From the NCBI GenBank assembly GCA_019424865.1, contig JAHYYS010000019.1, forward strand, positions 1 through 36,728: a stretch of 36,728 bases of DNA, given 5' to 3'. The translations under genes and the position numbers were made by a program. Under the pieces are notes generated by a model that had not been told where the DNA came from, ran no database searches, and saw only the letters and a program-made list of their open reading frames with translations. How positions within the stretch are numbered: the stretch's first letter is position 1; each line of letters opens with the position of its first letter. This document shows, in pieces, positions 16,137 through 25,500 of the stretch. This stretch comes from a bacterium (GTDB lineage: Bacteria > Bacillota > Clostridia > Oscillospirales > Oscillospiraceae).

Positions 16137-17204
16137 ATGAATCACATTGCGAAAATCGCTTCCAAGCTGCCGGAATACGGTCTGGACGCCATGCTCATCA
16201 CCAGCCAGTCCGGCGAGCGGTATGCCCTGGGCTTTCACGGCGAGGGCCTGCTGCTGGTGACCCGGGAGGGCGGCCACTACACCACCGACGGGCGGTATAT
16301 CGAGGCCGCCCAGGAGCAGGTCACGGGGGTGGAGCTGTCCCTGGTCTCCCAGGGCAGCGGCGGCCACCTGGCCCAGGCAAAGGCCTATATCCAGGAGAAG
16401 GGCCTGCACAACGTAGGCTTTGAAAGCGGCTCTCTGACGGTGGATGAGCACCGCCGCTATGCCCAGGAGCTCGCCTGCATCCTCACCCCCGCCCAGCCTC
16501 TGCTGGACGAGCTGCGGGCGGCCAAGGACGAGGAGGAGCTGGCCATTATGCGCCGGGCCCAGAAGATTACCGACGACACCTTCAAGGCCATTCTGGACTT
16601 CATCCGCCCCGGCATGACCGAGCGGGAGATCGCCGCCCGCATCGTCTATGAGCTGCTGCGCCGCGGGGGCGAGCGGGTCTCCTTCGACCCCATTGTGGCC
16701 TCCGGCCCCAACGGCTCCCGGCCCCACGCCGTGCCCGGCGACCAGGTGGTGGACACCGGCATGTTCATCACCATGGACTTCGGCTGCGTGGTGGACGGCT
16801 ACTGCTCCGACATGACCCGCACCGTGGCCCTGGGCCAGCCCACCGAGGAGATGGAGCAGGTCTATTCCATCGTACTGGCCGCCCAGAAGGCGGGCATCAA
16901 CGCCGCCCGGGCCGGTATCCCCGGCCGGGAGGTGGACGCCGCCGGCCGCAAGGTCATTGCGGACGCCGGCTACGGCCCCTATTTCAGCCACAGCTTCGGC
17001 CACTCTCTGGGGGTGGACATCCACGAGTCCCCCAACGCCAGCCCCTCCGAGACCACGCTCCTCCCCGCCGGCGCGGTCATCTCCGCCGAGCCCGGCATCT
17101 ACCTCCCCGGCCGCTTCGGGGTGCGCATCGAGGACGTGCTGATTCTGCGGGAGGGCGGCTGTGAGGACATCACCCACTCCCCCAAGGACCTGATCGTGCT
17201 GTAA
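16137..17204 (+). CDS. M24 family Xaa-Pro aminopeptidase-like
   Basis: A 355-residue peptidase of the pita-bread fold, expected to release N-terminal residues next to proline using two metal ions. An N-terminal creatinase-like domain runs to about 130. The catalytic domain carries all five metal ligands: D214 (MDFG), D225 (SDMTRT), H289 (FGHSLG), E318 (SAEPGIY) and E332 (VRIEDV). Length and motif order fit cytosolic YpdF/PepQ-like enzymes. The ATG at 16137 has AAAGGAG upstream, just after a small TGTCCC/GGGACA hairpin in the leader. A complex hairpin terminator follows. Confidence 0.92.
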   Translation: MNHIAKIASKLPEYGLDAMLITSQSGERYALGFHGEGLLLVTREGGHYTTDGRYIEAAQEQVTGVELSLVSQGSGGHLAQAKAYIQEKGLHNVGFESGSLTVDEHRRYAQELACILTPAQPLLDELRAAKDEEELAIMRRAQKITDDTFKAILDFIRPGMTEREIAARIVYELLRRGGERVSFDPIVASGPNGSRPHAVPGDQVVDTGMFITMDFGCVVDGYCSDMTRTVALGQPTEEMEQVYSIVLAAQKAGINAARAGIPGREVDAAGRKVIADAGYGPYFSHSFGHSLGVDIHESPNASPSETTLLPAGAVISAEPGIYLPGRFGVRIEDVLILREGGCEDITHSPKDLIVL

Positions 17205-17252
17205 CACAGCCCCCTCTCGTTCCCTACATCTATCCCAGCATGTCAAAACAAG

Positions 17253-17318
17253 GCGCCGGACCCGGCGCACAGCCTCTCCCTTTCACGGGGACGCTGTGCC
17301 GGGCTCCGGCGCTTTTGC
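17253..17318 (+). terminator. Terminator of the M24 peptidase gene
   Basis: A long imperfect stem made of three helices (17253-17259 with 17306-17312, CCCG with CGGG, and 17267-17273 with 17293-17299) ends in TTTT about 50 nt after the stop codon. Confidence 0.75.
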
Positions 17319-17382
17319 TGTGCCCCTCCGCTGCCAGGGCCGGACGTTCCTTTTCCCCCCAAAAAACGGATTATAAAAAATA

Positions 17383-17445
17383 TGTAAAGCACCCTTGACA
17401 TAGAATGTAAAGCGTGCTATACTTCAATTGTAAAGCAAGCTTTAC
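17383..17445 (+). promoter_or_regulatory. Promoter with three operator-like sites for the XRE repressor
   Basis: TTGACA (17395-17400), a 17-nt spacer and TATACT (17418-17423) form a near-perfect promoter. TGTAAAGC occurs three times, at 17383, 17406 and 17429, exactly 23 bp apart. Each starts an inverted repeat with a 2-nt centre: GTAAAGC..GCTTTAC at 17430-17445 is perfect, 17407-17422 has one mismatch and 17384-17399 has two. The sites cover the -35, the -10 and the start region, so binding would block transcription. The adjacent XRE gene product is the natural candidate to bind them. Confidence 0.75.
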
Positions 17446-17480
17446 CCCTATCTCTGTCCTGTCCGAAAGGAGGCGAGGGC

Positions 17481-17684
17481 TTGACCAACCGCATTGCACA
17501 GCTGAGAAAAGCGCGGCGCATCTCCCAGGCGGAGCTGGCCGAGGCGGTGGACGTCACCCGGCAGACCATCATCTCCCTGGAGAGCGGGCGCTACAACGCC
17601 TCGCTCCTCCTGGCCCACAAAATTGCAAAATATTTTGGCCTGACCATTGAGGAAGTCTTTCTGTTCGAGGAGGAATCGGAATGA
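17481..17684 (+). CDS. XRE family (Cro/CI-type) transcriptional repressor
   Basis: A 67-residue protein consisting almost only of a helix-turn-helix. AELAEAVDVTRQTIISLE (about 18-35) is the HTH, and the whole resembles small YgzD/YozG-like regulators. The start is a TTG at 17481 with AAAGGAGG 7 nt upstream. Three palindromic TGTAAAGC sites in its own promoter suggest autorepression. The stop overlaps the start of the next gene (ATGA), so repressor and first membrane protein are translated together. No sensor domain is present; a signal could come through the membrane proteins, which is inference. Confidence 0.9.
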   Translation: MTNRIAQLRKARRISQAELAEAVDVTRQTIISLESGRYNASLLLAHKIAKYFGLTIEEVFLFEEESE

Positions 17685-18097
17685 AGAAAAAGCTGGTTTT
17701 GTCCGCCCTGGCCGCTTTGGCGGGGCTGGCGCTGTTCATTTTTGTAGCACTGTCCGGGGATGACATTCCCCGGTCCGTCAACGGCCTGTGCTCCGGGCTG
17801 GGCGGGGCCCTCATCGGCCTGGGTGGCTCCGGGCTGATTATCCCCCTGGCCATGCGCGCCATGTCCCCGGAGGAGCGCCGGGAGGTGGAGCGCGGGGAGA
17901 CCGACGAGCGCAACGTGTATATCCGGGCCCGGGCCGCCCAGGACAGCTGGTACTGGACCCTGGCGCTGCTGTGGGTGCCCTTTGTGGCCGCCCTGGTCCA
18001 GGGGGAGACCCTTTGGATGGTCCTGTGCCCCGCTGTGATCGTCCTCCACTGCGCCTTTTACATGTTCCACATGTACCGCTGGTCCAAAAAGCTGTGA
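17681..18097 (+). CDS. Small membrane protein with a DER motif (first of three)
   Basis: A 138-residue membrane protein with four predicted helices at about 5-24, 33-58, 90-107 and 112-130. Between helices two and three lies a charged cytosolic-type loop with GETDERNVYIRARAA. The same D-E-R loop recurs in the proteins at 18111 and 19462, which suggests one family. It resembles DUF2178-type membrane proteins that often follow small XRE regulators, a link I make from memory. The function is unknown. It overlaps the repressor gene by four bases. Confidence 0.75.
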   Translation: MKKKLVLSALAALAGLALFIFVALSGDDIPRSVNGLCSGLGGALIGLGGSGLIIPLAMRAMSPEERREVERGETDERNVYIRARAAQDSWYWTLALLWVPFVAALVQGETLWMVLCPAVIVLHCAFYMFHMYRWSKKL

Positions 18098-18110
18098 GGA
18101 GGGAGCTGCC

Positions 18111-18563
18111 ATGACGGACGACAAATTGACCGCTTTCGGCCGGGCCCTGCGGGTCCGCCGCCGGGTTTTTCTGTGGATCACCGCTGCGGGTCTGCTGGGG
18201 CTGGCGGTCTGCCTGGGCCTGCTGCCGGGCAGCGGGATACCCCCCGTGGCCCTGGCCCTCTACCGCGGCGGCAGCTTCGGCATCCTGGCGGCGGGGCTGG
18301 CCAATCTGGTCCGCACCTGCTGGCTGCTGAAGCGGCCGGACCGGTGGCAGGAGACCCGGGTCCGGGAGGTCGACGAGCGGCAGCAGCACATCGACCGGGA
18401 GGCCAGTCAGATGGCCGGGACGGCTCTGATGTTCCTTTTGGTCGTGGCCGGTTTCCTGGCGGCAGCAATAGACTGGCGGCTGGGTGTGCTGCTGGAGTGC
18501 TTTGCGGCCGCCTACTTCCTGCTGTACCTGGCGGTCCGCTGGCGGCTGTCCAAAAAAGTATGA
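18111..18563 (+). CDS. Small membrane protein with a DER motif (second of three)
   Basis: A 150-residue membrane protein with hydrophobic segments at about 20-39, 45-70, 101-120 and 123-143. The central polar loop holds REVDERQQHIDREAS, aligned with the loop of its neighbour at 17681. The start at 18111 has GAGGAGG upstream and lies 13 nt after the previous stop. Its own stop overlaps the start of the RluA-type gene (ATGA at 18560-18563). No function is known. Confidence 0.75.
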   Translation: MTDDKLTAFGRALRVRRRVFLWITAAGLLGLAVCLGLLPGSGIPPVALALYRGGSFGILAAGLANLVRTCWLLKRPDRWQETRVREVDERQQHIDREASQMAGTALMFLLVVAGFLAAAIDWRLGVLLECFAAAYFLLYLAVRWRLSKKV

Positions 18564-19465
18564 GCCGCTATCTGAACTGGACCGTCCCCCCGGAGCTGGC
18601 GGGCATCAAGGTGGACACCCTGCTCAAGCGCCACCTGAACCTGTCCGGGACGGTGGTGCGGCGGATCAAGTGGCTGGAGGACGGCATTCTGGTGGACGGC
18701 GTCCGGGTGAACACCCGCTTTGTCCCCCGGGCCGGGCAGGTGCTGTCCGTGCGCCTGTCCGACCCGGAGCGGCGCAGCGGCATTGTCCCCGCCCCCGGGC
18801 CGCTGGACCTGGTCTATGAGGACGAGGACCTTGTGGTGCTGAACAAGGCCCCCGGCGTCTCTGTCCACCCGGGTCCCGGCCACTTTGACGATACAATTTG
18901 TAATTTTCTGCTTTATTATTACGATTCTGCCGGAATTGAGGCGGATGCCCACCCCGTCCACCGGCTGGACCGGGGGACCTCCGGCCTGTTGGCAGTGGCC
19001 AAGCACGCCCACGCCCAGGAGGTGCTGAAAAACCAGCTCCACACCGCCGCCTTCCGCCGGGAGTACCTGGCGGTGTGCCGGGGCGCCCCATCCCCCGCCG
19101 CCGGGGTGGTGGACGCCCCGCTGGGGCCGAAGCCCGGCTCTCTGGTGGAGCAGATGGTCCGCCCCGACGGCAAGCCGGCCCGCACCCGGTATGAAACGCT
19201 GGCGGTGTACGGCGGCCGGGCGCTCCTCCGCCTGGAGCTGGACACCGGCCGCACCCACCAGATTCGGGTCCACCTGGCCCACCTGGGCCACCCCCTGCTG
19301 GGGGATTTCCTCTATGGCGCAGAGGATCCGGACCTGATCCCCCGGCCTGCCCTCCACTCCTGGCGGCTGGCCCTGCGCCACCCCATCACCGGGAAGGAAT
19401 TGCTCTTTACAGCCCCTGTGCCCGCTGACATGGCGGGGCTTTTGAAAGTGAGGAATGACCTATGA
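18560..19465 (+). CDS. RluA family pseudouridine synthase
   Basis: A 301-residue RNA pseudouridine synthase. An S4-like RNA-binding domain (about 14-60) precedes the catalytic domain, whose HRLDRGTSG motif provides the catalytic D137. RTHQIRVHLAHLGHPLLGD near 233-251 is the conserved RluA C-terminal motif. RluA-type enzymes convert uridine to pseudouridine in 23S rRNA or tRNA; whether this is RluD-like cannot be decided here. The ATG at 18560 overlaps the upstream stop, and its own stop overlaps the next start (19462). A housekeeping RNA enzyme is thus locked between small membrane protein genes. Longer in-frame starts lie inside the previous gene and are not credible. Confidence 0.92.
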   Translation: MSRYLNWTVPPELAGIKVDTLLKRHLNLSGTVVRRIKWLEDGILVDGVRVNTRFVPRAGQVLSVRLSDPERRSGIVPAPGPLDLVYEDEDLVVLNKAPGVSVHPGPGHFDDTICNFLLYYYDSAGIEADAHPVHRLDRGTSGLLAVAKHAHAQEVLKNQLHTAAFRREYLAVCRGAPSPAAGVVDAPLGPKPGSLVEQMVRPDGKPARTRYETLAVYGGRALLRLELDTGRTHQIRVHLAHLGHPLLGDFLYGAEDPDLIPRPALHSWRLALRHPITGKELLFTAPVPADMAGLLKVRNDL

Positions 19466-19878
19466 AAATCAAGCATGTCCGCCCCTTTGCAACGGGGCTT
19501 CTGTGCTGTGTCCTGACGGCCGGCGTGCTCCTGCTGGCACTGGTTCAGGGGCCCTCGCCCCGGCACCTGATTGGCGCGGCCATTCTGGCCGCCCTGGGGG
19601 CGGTGGAGTTTTGGTTCGCCTTTTCCAAAAACAGCCTGGATGAGGAGATGGGAATCAAGGCGGACGAGCGGGCCCTGTTCATCGCCACCAAGAGCGGCCA
19701 CCTGGCCCTGCGCATCCTCAACGGCCTGCTCTTCGCCGGGGCCATGCTGGCCCTGCTGGGCTATGGCTTCACCCAAGACGTCCTGTGGATGGCGGTGGCC
19801 CTCACCCTGTGCGGCGTGGTGATTGCGATGTTTATCGTCCTGCTGGCCGCCAACTGCTACTACGAGAAAAAATATTGA
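19462..19878 (+). CDS. Small membrane protein with a DER motif (third of three)
   Basis: A 138-residue membrane protein with hydrophobic segments at about 9-28, 36-53, 82-100 and 105-129. The loop IKADERALFIATKSG matches the D-E-R loops of the proteins at 17681 and 18111, so the operon appears to hold three paralogues. The ATG at 19462 overlaps the RluA-type stop. It is the last gene of the operon. I see no classical terminator before the next promoter region. Confidence 0.75.
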   Translation: MKIKHVRPFATGLLCCVLTAGVLLLALVQGPSPRHLIGAAILAALGAVEFWFAFSKNSLDEEMGIKADERALFIATKSGHLALRILNGLLFAGAMLALLGYGFTQDVLWMAVALTLCGVVIAMFIVLLAANCYYEKKY

Positions 19879-19938
19879 TTTTGAAATTTCTCCGCCATTT
19901 CTCCCCACGCTCCTCTGGTAATCCGCTCTGCCAAATGG

Positions 19939-19944
19939 TATAAT
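19939..19944 (+). promoter_or_regulatory. Probable -10 element of the phosphoglucomutase gene
   Basis: A perfect TATAAT lies 55 bp before the start codon, but the -35 region (around 19916-19921) is poor, so only the -10 is supported. Confidence 0.45.
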
Positions 19945-19998
19945 AATGGAAACTGGGCCCCTGGCCCGAGGGAGTTTTATCAACAGGAGGTCGCTATT

Positions 19999-21726
19999 AT
20001 GTCCTATCGAGATACATACCTGGCCTGGTTGGCAAGCCCTGCCCTGTCCCCGGAGGAAAAGGCGGAGCTGGAGGCCATCCGAGACGACGACAAGGAGATC
20101 GAGTCCCGCTTCTTTGACCAGCTCTCCTTCGGCACCGCCGGCCTGCGGGGCACCATGGGCGTGGGACTGTACCGGATGAACGTCCACGTCATCCGCCACG
20201 CCACCCAGGCCTTCGCCCAGGTCATTCTGGAGGAGGGGAAAGAAGCCGCCGCCCGGGGCGTTGCCATCTGCTTTGACTGCCGGAACAACTCCGACACCTT
20301 CGCCCGGGAGGCCGCCTGCGTCATGGCGGGCAACGGCATCCCCGTGCGCCTGTTCGAGTCCCTGCGCCCCACGCCGGAGCTGTCCTTCGCCGTGCGGGAG
20401 TATGGCTGCATCGCCGGCATCAACGTCACCGCCAGCCACAACCCCAAGGAGTATAACGGCTATAAGGTCTATTGGGAGGACGGCGCCCAGCTGCCCCCCC
20501 GCCACGCCGACCAGGTCGCCAAAAAGATGAAGGAGCTGGACGTGTTCTCCTGCTTCAGGCGGCTGGACTATGACCAGGCGGTGGCCGAGGGGAAAATCAC
20601 CCTGATGGGCCGGGAGACCGACGAAAAGTTCCTCGCCAACGTCATGGCCCAGGTCAACGACAAGGCGGTGGTGGAGCAGGTGGCGGACACCTTTAAAATG
20701 GTGTACACCCCCTTCCACGGCACCGGCTACCGGCTCATCCCCGAGGCCCTGAAGCGTCTGGGCATGAAGCACGTCATCTGCGTCCCCGAGCAGATGGTCA
20801 TTGACGGCAACTTCCCCACCGTGGTCTCCCCCAACCCGGAGAACCCCGAGGGCTTTTATCTGGCGGTGGACCTGGCCAAGCAGAACAACGCCGACTTTAT
20901 CCTGGGCTCCGACCCCGACGCCGACCGGGTGGGCATCATGGTGCGCACCAAGGACGACGACTTTGTGGTCATCTCCGGCAACCAGACCGGCGTGCTGCTG
21001 CTGGACTACCTGATCGGTGCCAAGCGCCGCACCGGCAAGATGCCGGACAAGCCGGTGGCCCTGAAGACCATCGTCACCACCGAAATGGCCCGCAAGGTGG
21101 CCGAGGTCAACGGGCTGCAGTGCTATGACACCTTCACCGGCTTTAAATTCCTGGCCCAGAAGAAGGACCAGCTGGAGGAGTCGGGCGAGGGCAAGGTCAT
21201 CTTCTCCTATGAGGAGTCCTACGGCTATATGCTGGGGGACTATGTCCGGGACAAGGACGCCGTCTCCGCCAGCGTGGAGCTCACCGAGATGGCCGCCTGG
21301 TACGCCTCCCAGGGCATGACCCTGTACGACGCCCTCCAGGCCCTGTTTGAAAAGTATGGCTACTACGGGGAGAAGACCCTGAATCTGGTTATGCCCGGTC
21401 TGGACGGCCTGAAAAAGATGGCCGATCTGATGGCGGGCCTGCGCCAGAATCCCCCCGCGGAGATCGCCGGCACGGCGGTGCGCCAGCAGAAGGACTATCA
21501 GGACGGCAGCGTGGTCAATGTGGCCGACGGCGCCAGGAGCACCATGGAGCTCTCCGGCTCCAACGTGCTGCGGTATGAAATGGCCGACGGCACCAGCCTG
21601 ATTGTCCGCCCCTCCGGCACCGAGCCCAAGGTCAAGGTCTATATCCTGGCCAACGGCGCCTCCAAGGCCGAGTGCGAGGAAAAGGTGGCCAAGTACGCCG
21701 CCTGGGCCGAGGGTCTGAAGGCCTGA
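19999..21726 (+). CDS. pgcA: Phospho-sugar mutase (alpha-phosphoglucomutase type)
   Basis: A 575-residue alpha-D-phosphohexomutase that should interconvert glucose-1-phosphate and glucose-6-phosphate (or the mannose forms), feeding cell-wall and surface-glycan precursors. All four family sites are present: TASHNP with the phosphoserine S146, the metal loop DPDADR (305-310), the sugar-binding EESYGY at about 405-410, and the phosphate-binding RPSGTEPK near the C-terminus. The length matches B. subtilis PgcA. The ATG at 19999 has AGGAGG 8 nt upstream. It appears to be a single-gene unit. Confidence 0.95.
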   Translation: MSYRDTYLAWLASPALSPEEKAELEAIRDDDKEIESRFFDQLSFGTAGLRGTMGVGLYRMNVHVIRHATQAFAQVILEEGKEAAARGVAICFDCRNNSDTFAREAACVMAGNGIPVRLFESLRPTPELSFAVREYGCIAGINVTASHNPKEYNGYKVYWEDGAQLPPRHADQVAKKMKELDVFSCFRRLDYDQAVAEGKITLMGRETDEKFLANVMAQVNDKAVVEQVADTFKMVYTPFHGTGYRLIPEALKRLGMKHVICVPEQMVIDGNFPTVVSPNPENPEGFYLAVDLAKQNNADFILGSDPDADRVGIMVRTKDDDFVVISGNQTGVLLLDYLIGAKRRTGKMPDKPVALKTIVTTEMARKVAEVNGLQCYDTFTGFKFLAQKKDQLEESGEGKVIFSYEESYGYMLGDYVRDKDAVSASVELTEMAAWYASQGMTLYDALQALFEKYGYYGEKTLNLVMPGLDGLKKMADLMAGLRQNPPAEIAGTAVRQQKDYQDGSVVNVADGARSTMELSGSNVLRYEMADGTSLIVRPSGTEPKVKVYILANGASKAECEEKVAKYAAWAEGLKA

Positions 21727-21746
21727 CCGCCGCACCCGTCCCCGCT

Positions 21747-21787
21747 CTGTACAAGCCCCGGGCCTGCATGGGCCCGGGGCTCAGCTT
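21747..21787 (+). terminator. GC-rich hairpin after the mutase gene
   Basis: GCCCCGGGCC and GGCCCGGGGC pair around a short loop, with outer CAAG/CTTG pairing. No T run follows, so termination here would be atypical. Confidence 0.4.
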
Positions 21788-21908
21788 GTCGAAAAAGCCC
21801 TCCCGCAGGGAGTTCCTGCGGCCACAGCCCAAAACGCCGGAAAAACACGAAATCCTCCCCTGTTTCAGATGCGGCGATTCGCCGCGGAAACAAAGGAGGA
21901 TATTTTTT

Positions 21909-22505
21909 ATGGCAGGAAATTATACCGAGCACTATCAGCTCAGCCAGTGGCAGCCCCAGGACCGGGTGCTGCGCACCGAGTTCAACCAGGACAACGCCAA
22001 GCTCGACGGGGCGCTGCATACCCTGGCCCAGCTGGCGGAGGAGGTCCGGTCGGCCTGTCCGCTGGTCAAGCTGAAGGAGTTCACCGTCTCCGCGTCCCAA
22101 AGCGAGGTCACGCTGGATGTCAGCGGGCTGGATCTCACCCAGTATCTGGAGCTGCTGATTTACCTCTCCCCCGGCGCGGCCACCACGGCCAAGGTGGTCT
22201 ATCTGGCGGTCAACGACGAGACGCGCTATTATGACTACAATGACACGGCGGAGGCGCTGGCCATGGTCAATCTGAACAGCGGCGGCTCGGCGGACAGCTT
22301 CTGCCGCTTCCGCGTGATGCTGGAGGGCTATCTGGCCGGCGAGGGGGCCTATACCTATTTAAACGACGACTCCTGCGACGAGGGAGTTCGCGGCCCCTAC
22401 GCCTGCCCGGTGAAGGCGACCCAGGTGGAGAAATTCCGGCTGTGGGCCTATCAGACCCTCATCGGAGCGGGCAGCCGGATTCGGATGTATGGAATAAAAA
22501 AGTAA
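21909..22505 (+). CDS. Phage-tail-like orphan protein
   Basis: A 198-residue protein with no signal peptide or membrane segment. The opening, with the order NYTEHYQLSQW, VLRTEFNQDN and KLDGAL, resembles the N-terminus of proteins from clostridial prophage tail-appendage regions, where W-x-P/A-x-D-x-V-L-R-x-D/E-F-N-x-D-N precedes a short helix. The remainder is beta-rich and unrecognised. No other phage gene lies nearby, so it is an orphan or a domesticated relative. The ATG at 21909 has AAGGAGG about 9 nt upstream; the frame stays open upstream but crosses the mutase end. A double hairpin follows. The family link is from pattern memory only. Confidence 0.7.
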   Translation: MAGNYTEHYQLSQWQPQDRVLRTEFNQDNAKLDGALHTLAQLAEEVRSACPLVKLKEFTVSASQSEVTLDVSGLDLTQYLELLIYLSPGAATTAKVVYLAVNDETRYYDYNDTAEALAMVNLNSGGSADSFCRFRVMLEGYLAGEGAYTYLNDDSCDEGVRGPYACPVKATQVEKFRLWAYQTLIGAGSRIRMYGIKK

Positions 22506-22506
22506 G

Positions 22507-22531
22507 GCTCCGCCGCAAAGCGCGGCGGAGC
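22507..22531 (+). terminator. First hairpin after the phage-tail-like gene
   Basis: A 10-bp perfect stem (22507-22516 with 22522-22531) begins right after the stop codon. It precedes the stronger bidirectional terminator. Confidence 0.5.
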
Positions 22532-22533
22532 AT

Positions 22534-22568
22534 AAAAGGGCCCCCGCGCGGTGCGCGGGGGCCCTTTT
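22534..22568. terminator. Bidirectional terminator between convergent genes
   Basis: A perfect 16-bp stem (22534-22549 with 22553-22568) with a 3-nt loop carries AAAA and TTTT at its ends, so it can stop transcription from both the phage-tail-like gene and the S-layer gene. Confidence 0.85.
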
Positions 22569-22594
22569 GGTATCAGAACTTGCTTCAGATACGA

Positions 22595-25500
22595 TTAGGC
22601 AACAGGAGTGATGGCGATGTCAGCAGACTTGTCAGACTCCACGCCATTGATGGTGACAGTAATCTGGAACTGAGTCTCAGATTCAGCCAGACCTTCCACC
22701 TTAGCAAAGTTCAGGGCAGTGCCCTCATCATTCAGAGTAACAGTGGCCAGAACAGTGTCATCACCCTTGTACAGCTTATACTCGCCAGCAGGCAGGTTGG
22801 TGCTGTTGGTAATGGTGATGGTCTTATCGCTCACGTCGCCAGCAACGCTGCCAGCGGAGTACACGGGAGCCACAGGCTTCACAGTGACGGTCACTTCAGT
22901 GCTCTTCACGGTGTTGGTGTAGCCGTCCTTGCTGCTGGTAACCTCAACATAGAACTTGTAGGTGCCAGCGGTCAGGTCGGTGGGGATGGTCAGGGTAGCC
23001 TTGGTCTCGTTGGAGATCTTGGCGCCATCCTTGTACCACTGATAGGTCAGGCTGTCTCCAGTAGCGGCGACAGTCAGCTCACCGCTGATGCTGCCGGCAG
23101 TGACAGTGGCGTCCTGGGGCTGGGTACCAATCACAGGGGCCTTAACACCGTCGCCAGCGCCGATTACGTCGATGAAGGTGATCTCACCGTCGGTGACGTA
23201 CACGCGGATGGTGATGTTGCCGTTCTTGGCAGCGTTCTTCAGATTGGACACGGAGGTGATCTCCTTGTCGTAGATCTTGTCGCTGTCGATGTTGTCGCGG
23301 CTGTCGATGACCTTGGCGCTACCGAAGGCGATGTCGCTGAAGTTGTCCTTGGTCAGCAGGTTCTGGGTGCTGTAGATGCTGCTCTCGTTGATGACCAGGG
23401 TATCCCAGCCGTTGGTGTCGTCATCCACGTCGTCGTTGCCCAGACCGGTGACGTCCTTCAGGGAGTACACATCATCCTCGTCCACGTCGTAGTAGTAGAA
23501 GCCGGGCCCAACCTGGGTCTCGACGGTCACGTCGTCGCTGGAGTTGTTCTCCATGAAGTACAGGGTGGTGACCCAGCCGTCGGCGTTCTGCTCGTCGGAC
23601 TGCTCGGCCACATAGACGACCTCGTCGGAAACCACGGAGCTGGACAGGTCATCGCCGATGTACAGGACATACACGGCGGTACGGCTGTCGTCCTTGTTGG
23701 AGATAACCAGAACCTTGTCGGCATCGTCCTTGGCGCACTTCATGCCGCCCACGGCGGTGGAGACATCCAGATCATCGCCGGCCTTCTCAACCGCGATGTA
23801 GTTGGTGTCCTTGTTCATGTAGACCTTGGTGCCGTTAACAGTCATGTTGGTGTCGTCCTTGGCCACGGAGGCGGACAGGGTACCATTGGCCTTCACAGTA
23901 TAGTTGTCGTTGCCAGTAAACGCCTCGGCGTTGAACTTGTCGTTGCCGCTCTTGTCGTCGCCGTTGGCCTTGTCGGTCAGGGTGTACAGGCCCTTGACGT
24001 CGCGATCCAGGGAGTCAACAGAAGTGGCCTCGCCGTTGAAAGTACCACCGACCTCAAACTCAGACTTCTCCAGCTCGATCTCGCTGACGGTGCCGTCCAG
24101 AGCCACGGCCTGGGCATAGTACTTCACGGTGCCCATGGTGGACTTAGTCATGTACACACCGGTGATGTAGTACACATCGTTGATGTTGGCGGCAGCAGCG
24201 CCGTCCACGGCGATGACATAGCCGTCGGAGGTCAGGTACAGGTTGTACTCGTCCTCGAAGGAGAAGTCCTTGGAGGTGCCGTCAACCTTGCCGGCCATGG
24301 TGTACTTGGTGCCGTCCACGGTGACATAGTCGTTGGCCTTGTAGGAGGAGACGGTGCCGGTGGCGGTGTCAGCCACATAGCTGGCCAGGATGGTGCGGTT
24401 GTCCTTGGCGCTCAGGGCCACGGCCAGGACAGTGCCCTCCTCATAGGTGTTGGCGCTGAAGCCGTTGAGGATCTCGGAGTCCTTGTCGTAGTCGTCGTAG
24501 TAGGTACCAGCGCCGATGGAGGTGCTGTCGTTGTTGACCTCAACCAGCTCGATGCTGTAGGAGGCGCCGGCCTTCTCCTCGGAGTTGCTCAGGTCGGTGC
24601 TGACCTCGTCGATCTTGGCGGCGGTGTAGCGGATGGCGACCACCTTCTTCACCTTGCCGTTATCGCCCTCGAACACCTCGACGATATCGCCCTTCTGCAG
24701 CTTGGTGTCCTTGGTATCCTTGTCGCCGCCGTTCAGGACGTACGTAGCGTCGTTGACGTTGGCATCTTCCTCGCTGTAATCGAAATAGTCGTCGTCGGTC
24801 AGGATGGAGCCCATGGTCAGCTTGGTGTCGTCAACCACATAGGTCTCATCGGCGCTGTCAGCGGCGGTGACGATCTCGTCATTCTTGTACTCCCACACGT
24901 GAGCGGGACGGCCGAAATCATCGCTCTGCTTGGCAACCTTCTCCAGGTCGCCGTCAAACAGGTCCTCGCCCAGCTCCATGGTGAACTTATCCTTCTCGGA
25001 GCCTTCCTCATCGCTGATGGCGGTGTACTTTTTGTTGCTGCTCTGGCGATCCTTATAGGTCACGCTGCCCAGGTTGATCACAGTGCCGTCAGAGGTGGTG
25101 ATGTTGCCGGGGGTGCCGTCGGGCTCGACCAGGGTGGACTCCAGGGCGTTCAGGGCGATCTGGGCCACCTCGTTGCGGGTCATGGCCGCGTTGCGGGCGG
25201 AGTCGATGCCGTCAAACAGACCGATGTTGCTGGCCTGCTTGATGGTGGCCACCTGCCAGTCGGTGCCGAAGTCGCTGCCATACTGGAAGTAGCCCAGGGC
25301 CTTCAGCATCATCAGGGCGGCCTGGGTGGCAGTCACGGAGTAGTTGCTGCCGTACTGAGTGGCGCTGACGCCGCCGGTGATGCCGTCGGCATAGCAGGCG
25401 GCCACAAAGCTGTGGGCCCACTGGGGTACATCAGTGAAGGGGATGCTGGCGCCCACAAAGTCCTCCACCTGCAGGTCCAGCAGGTTGGCCATGACCACGG

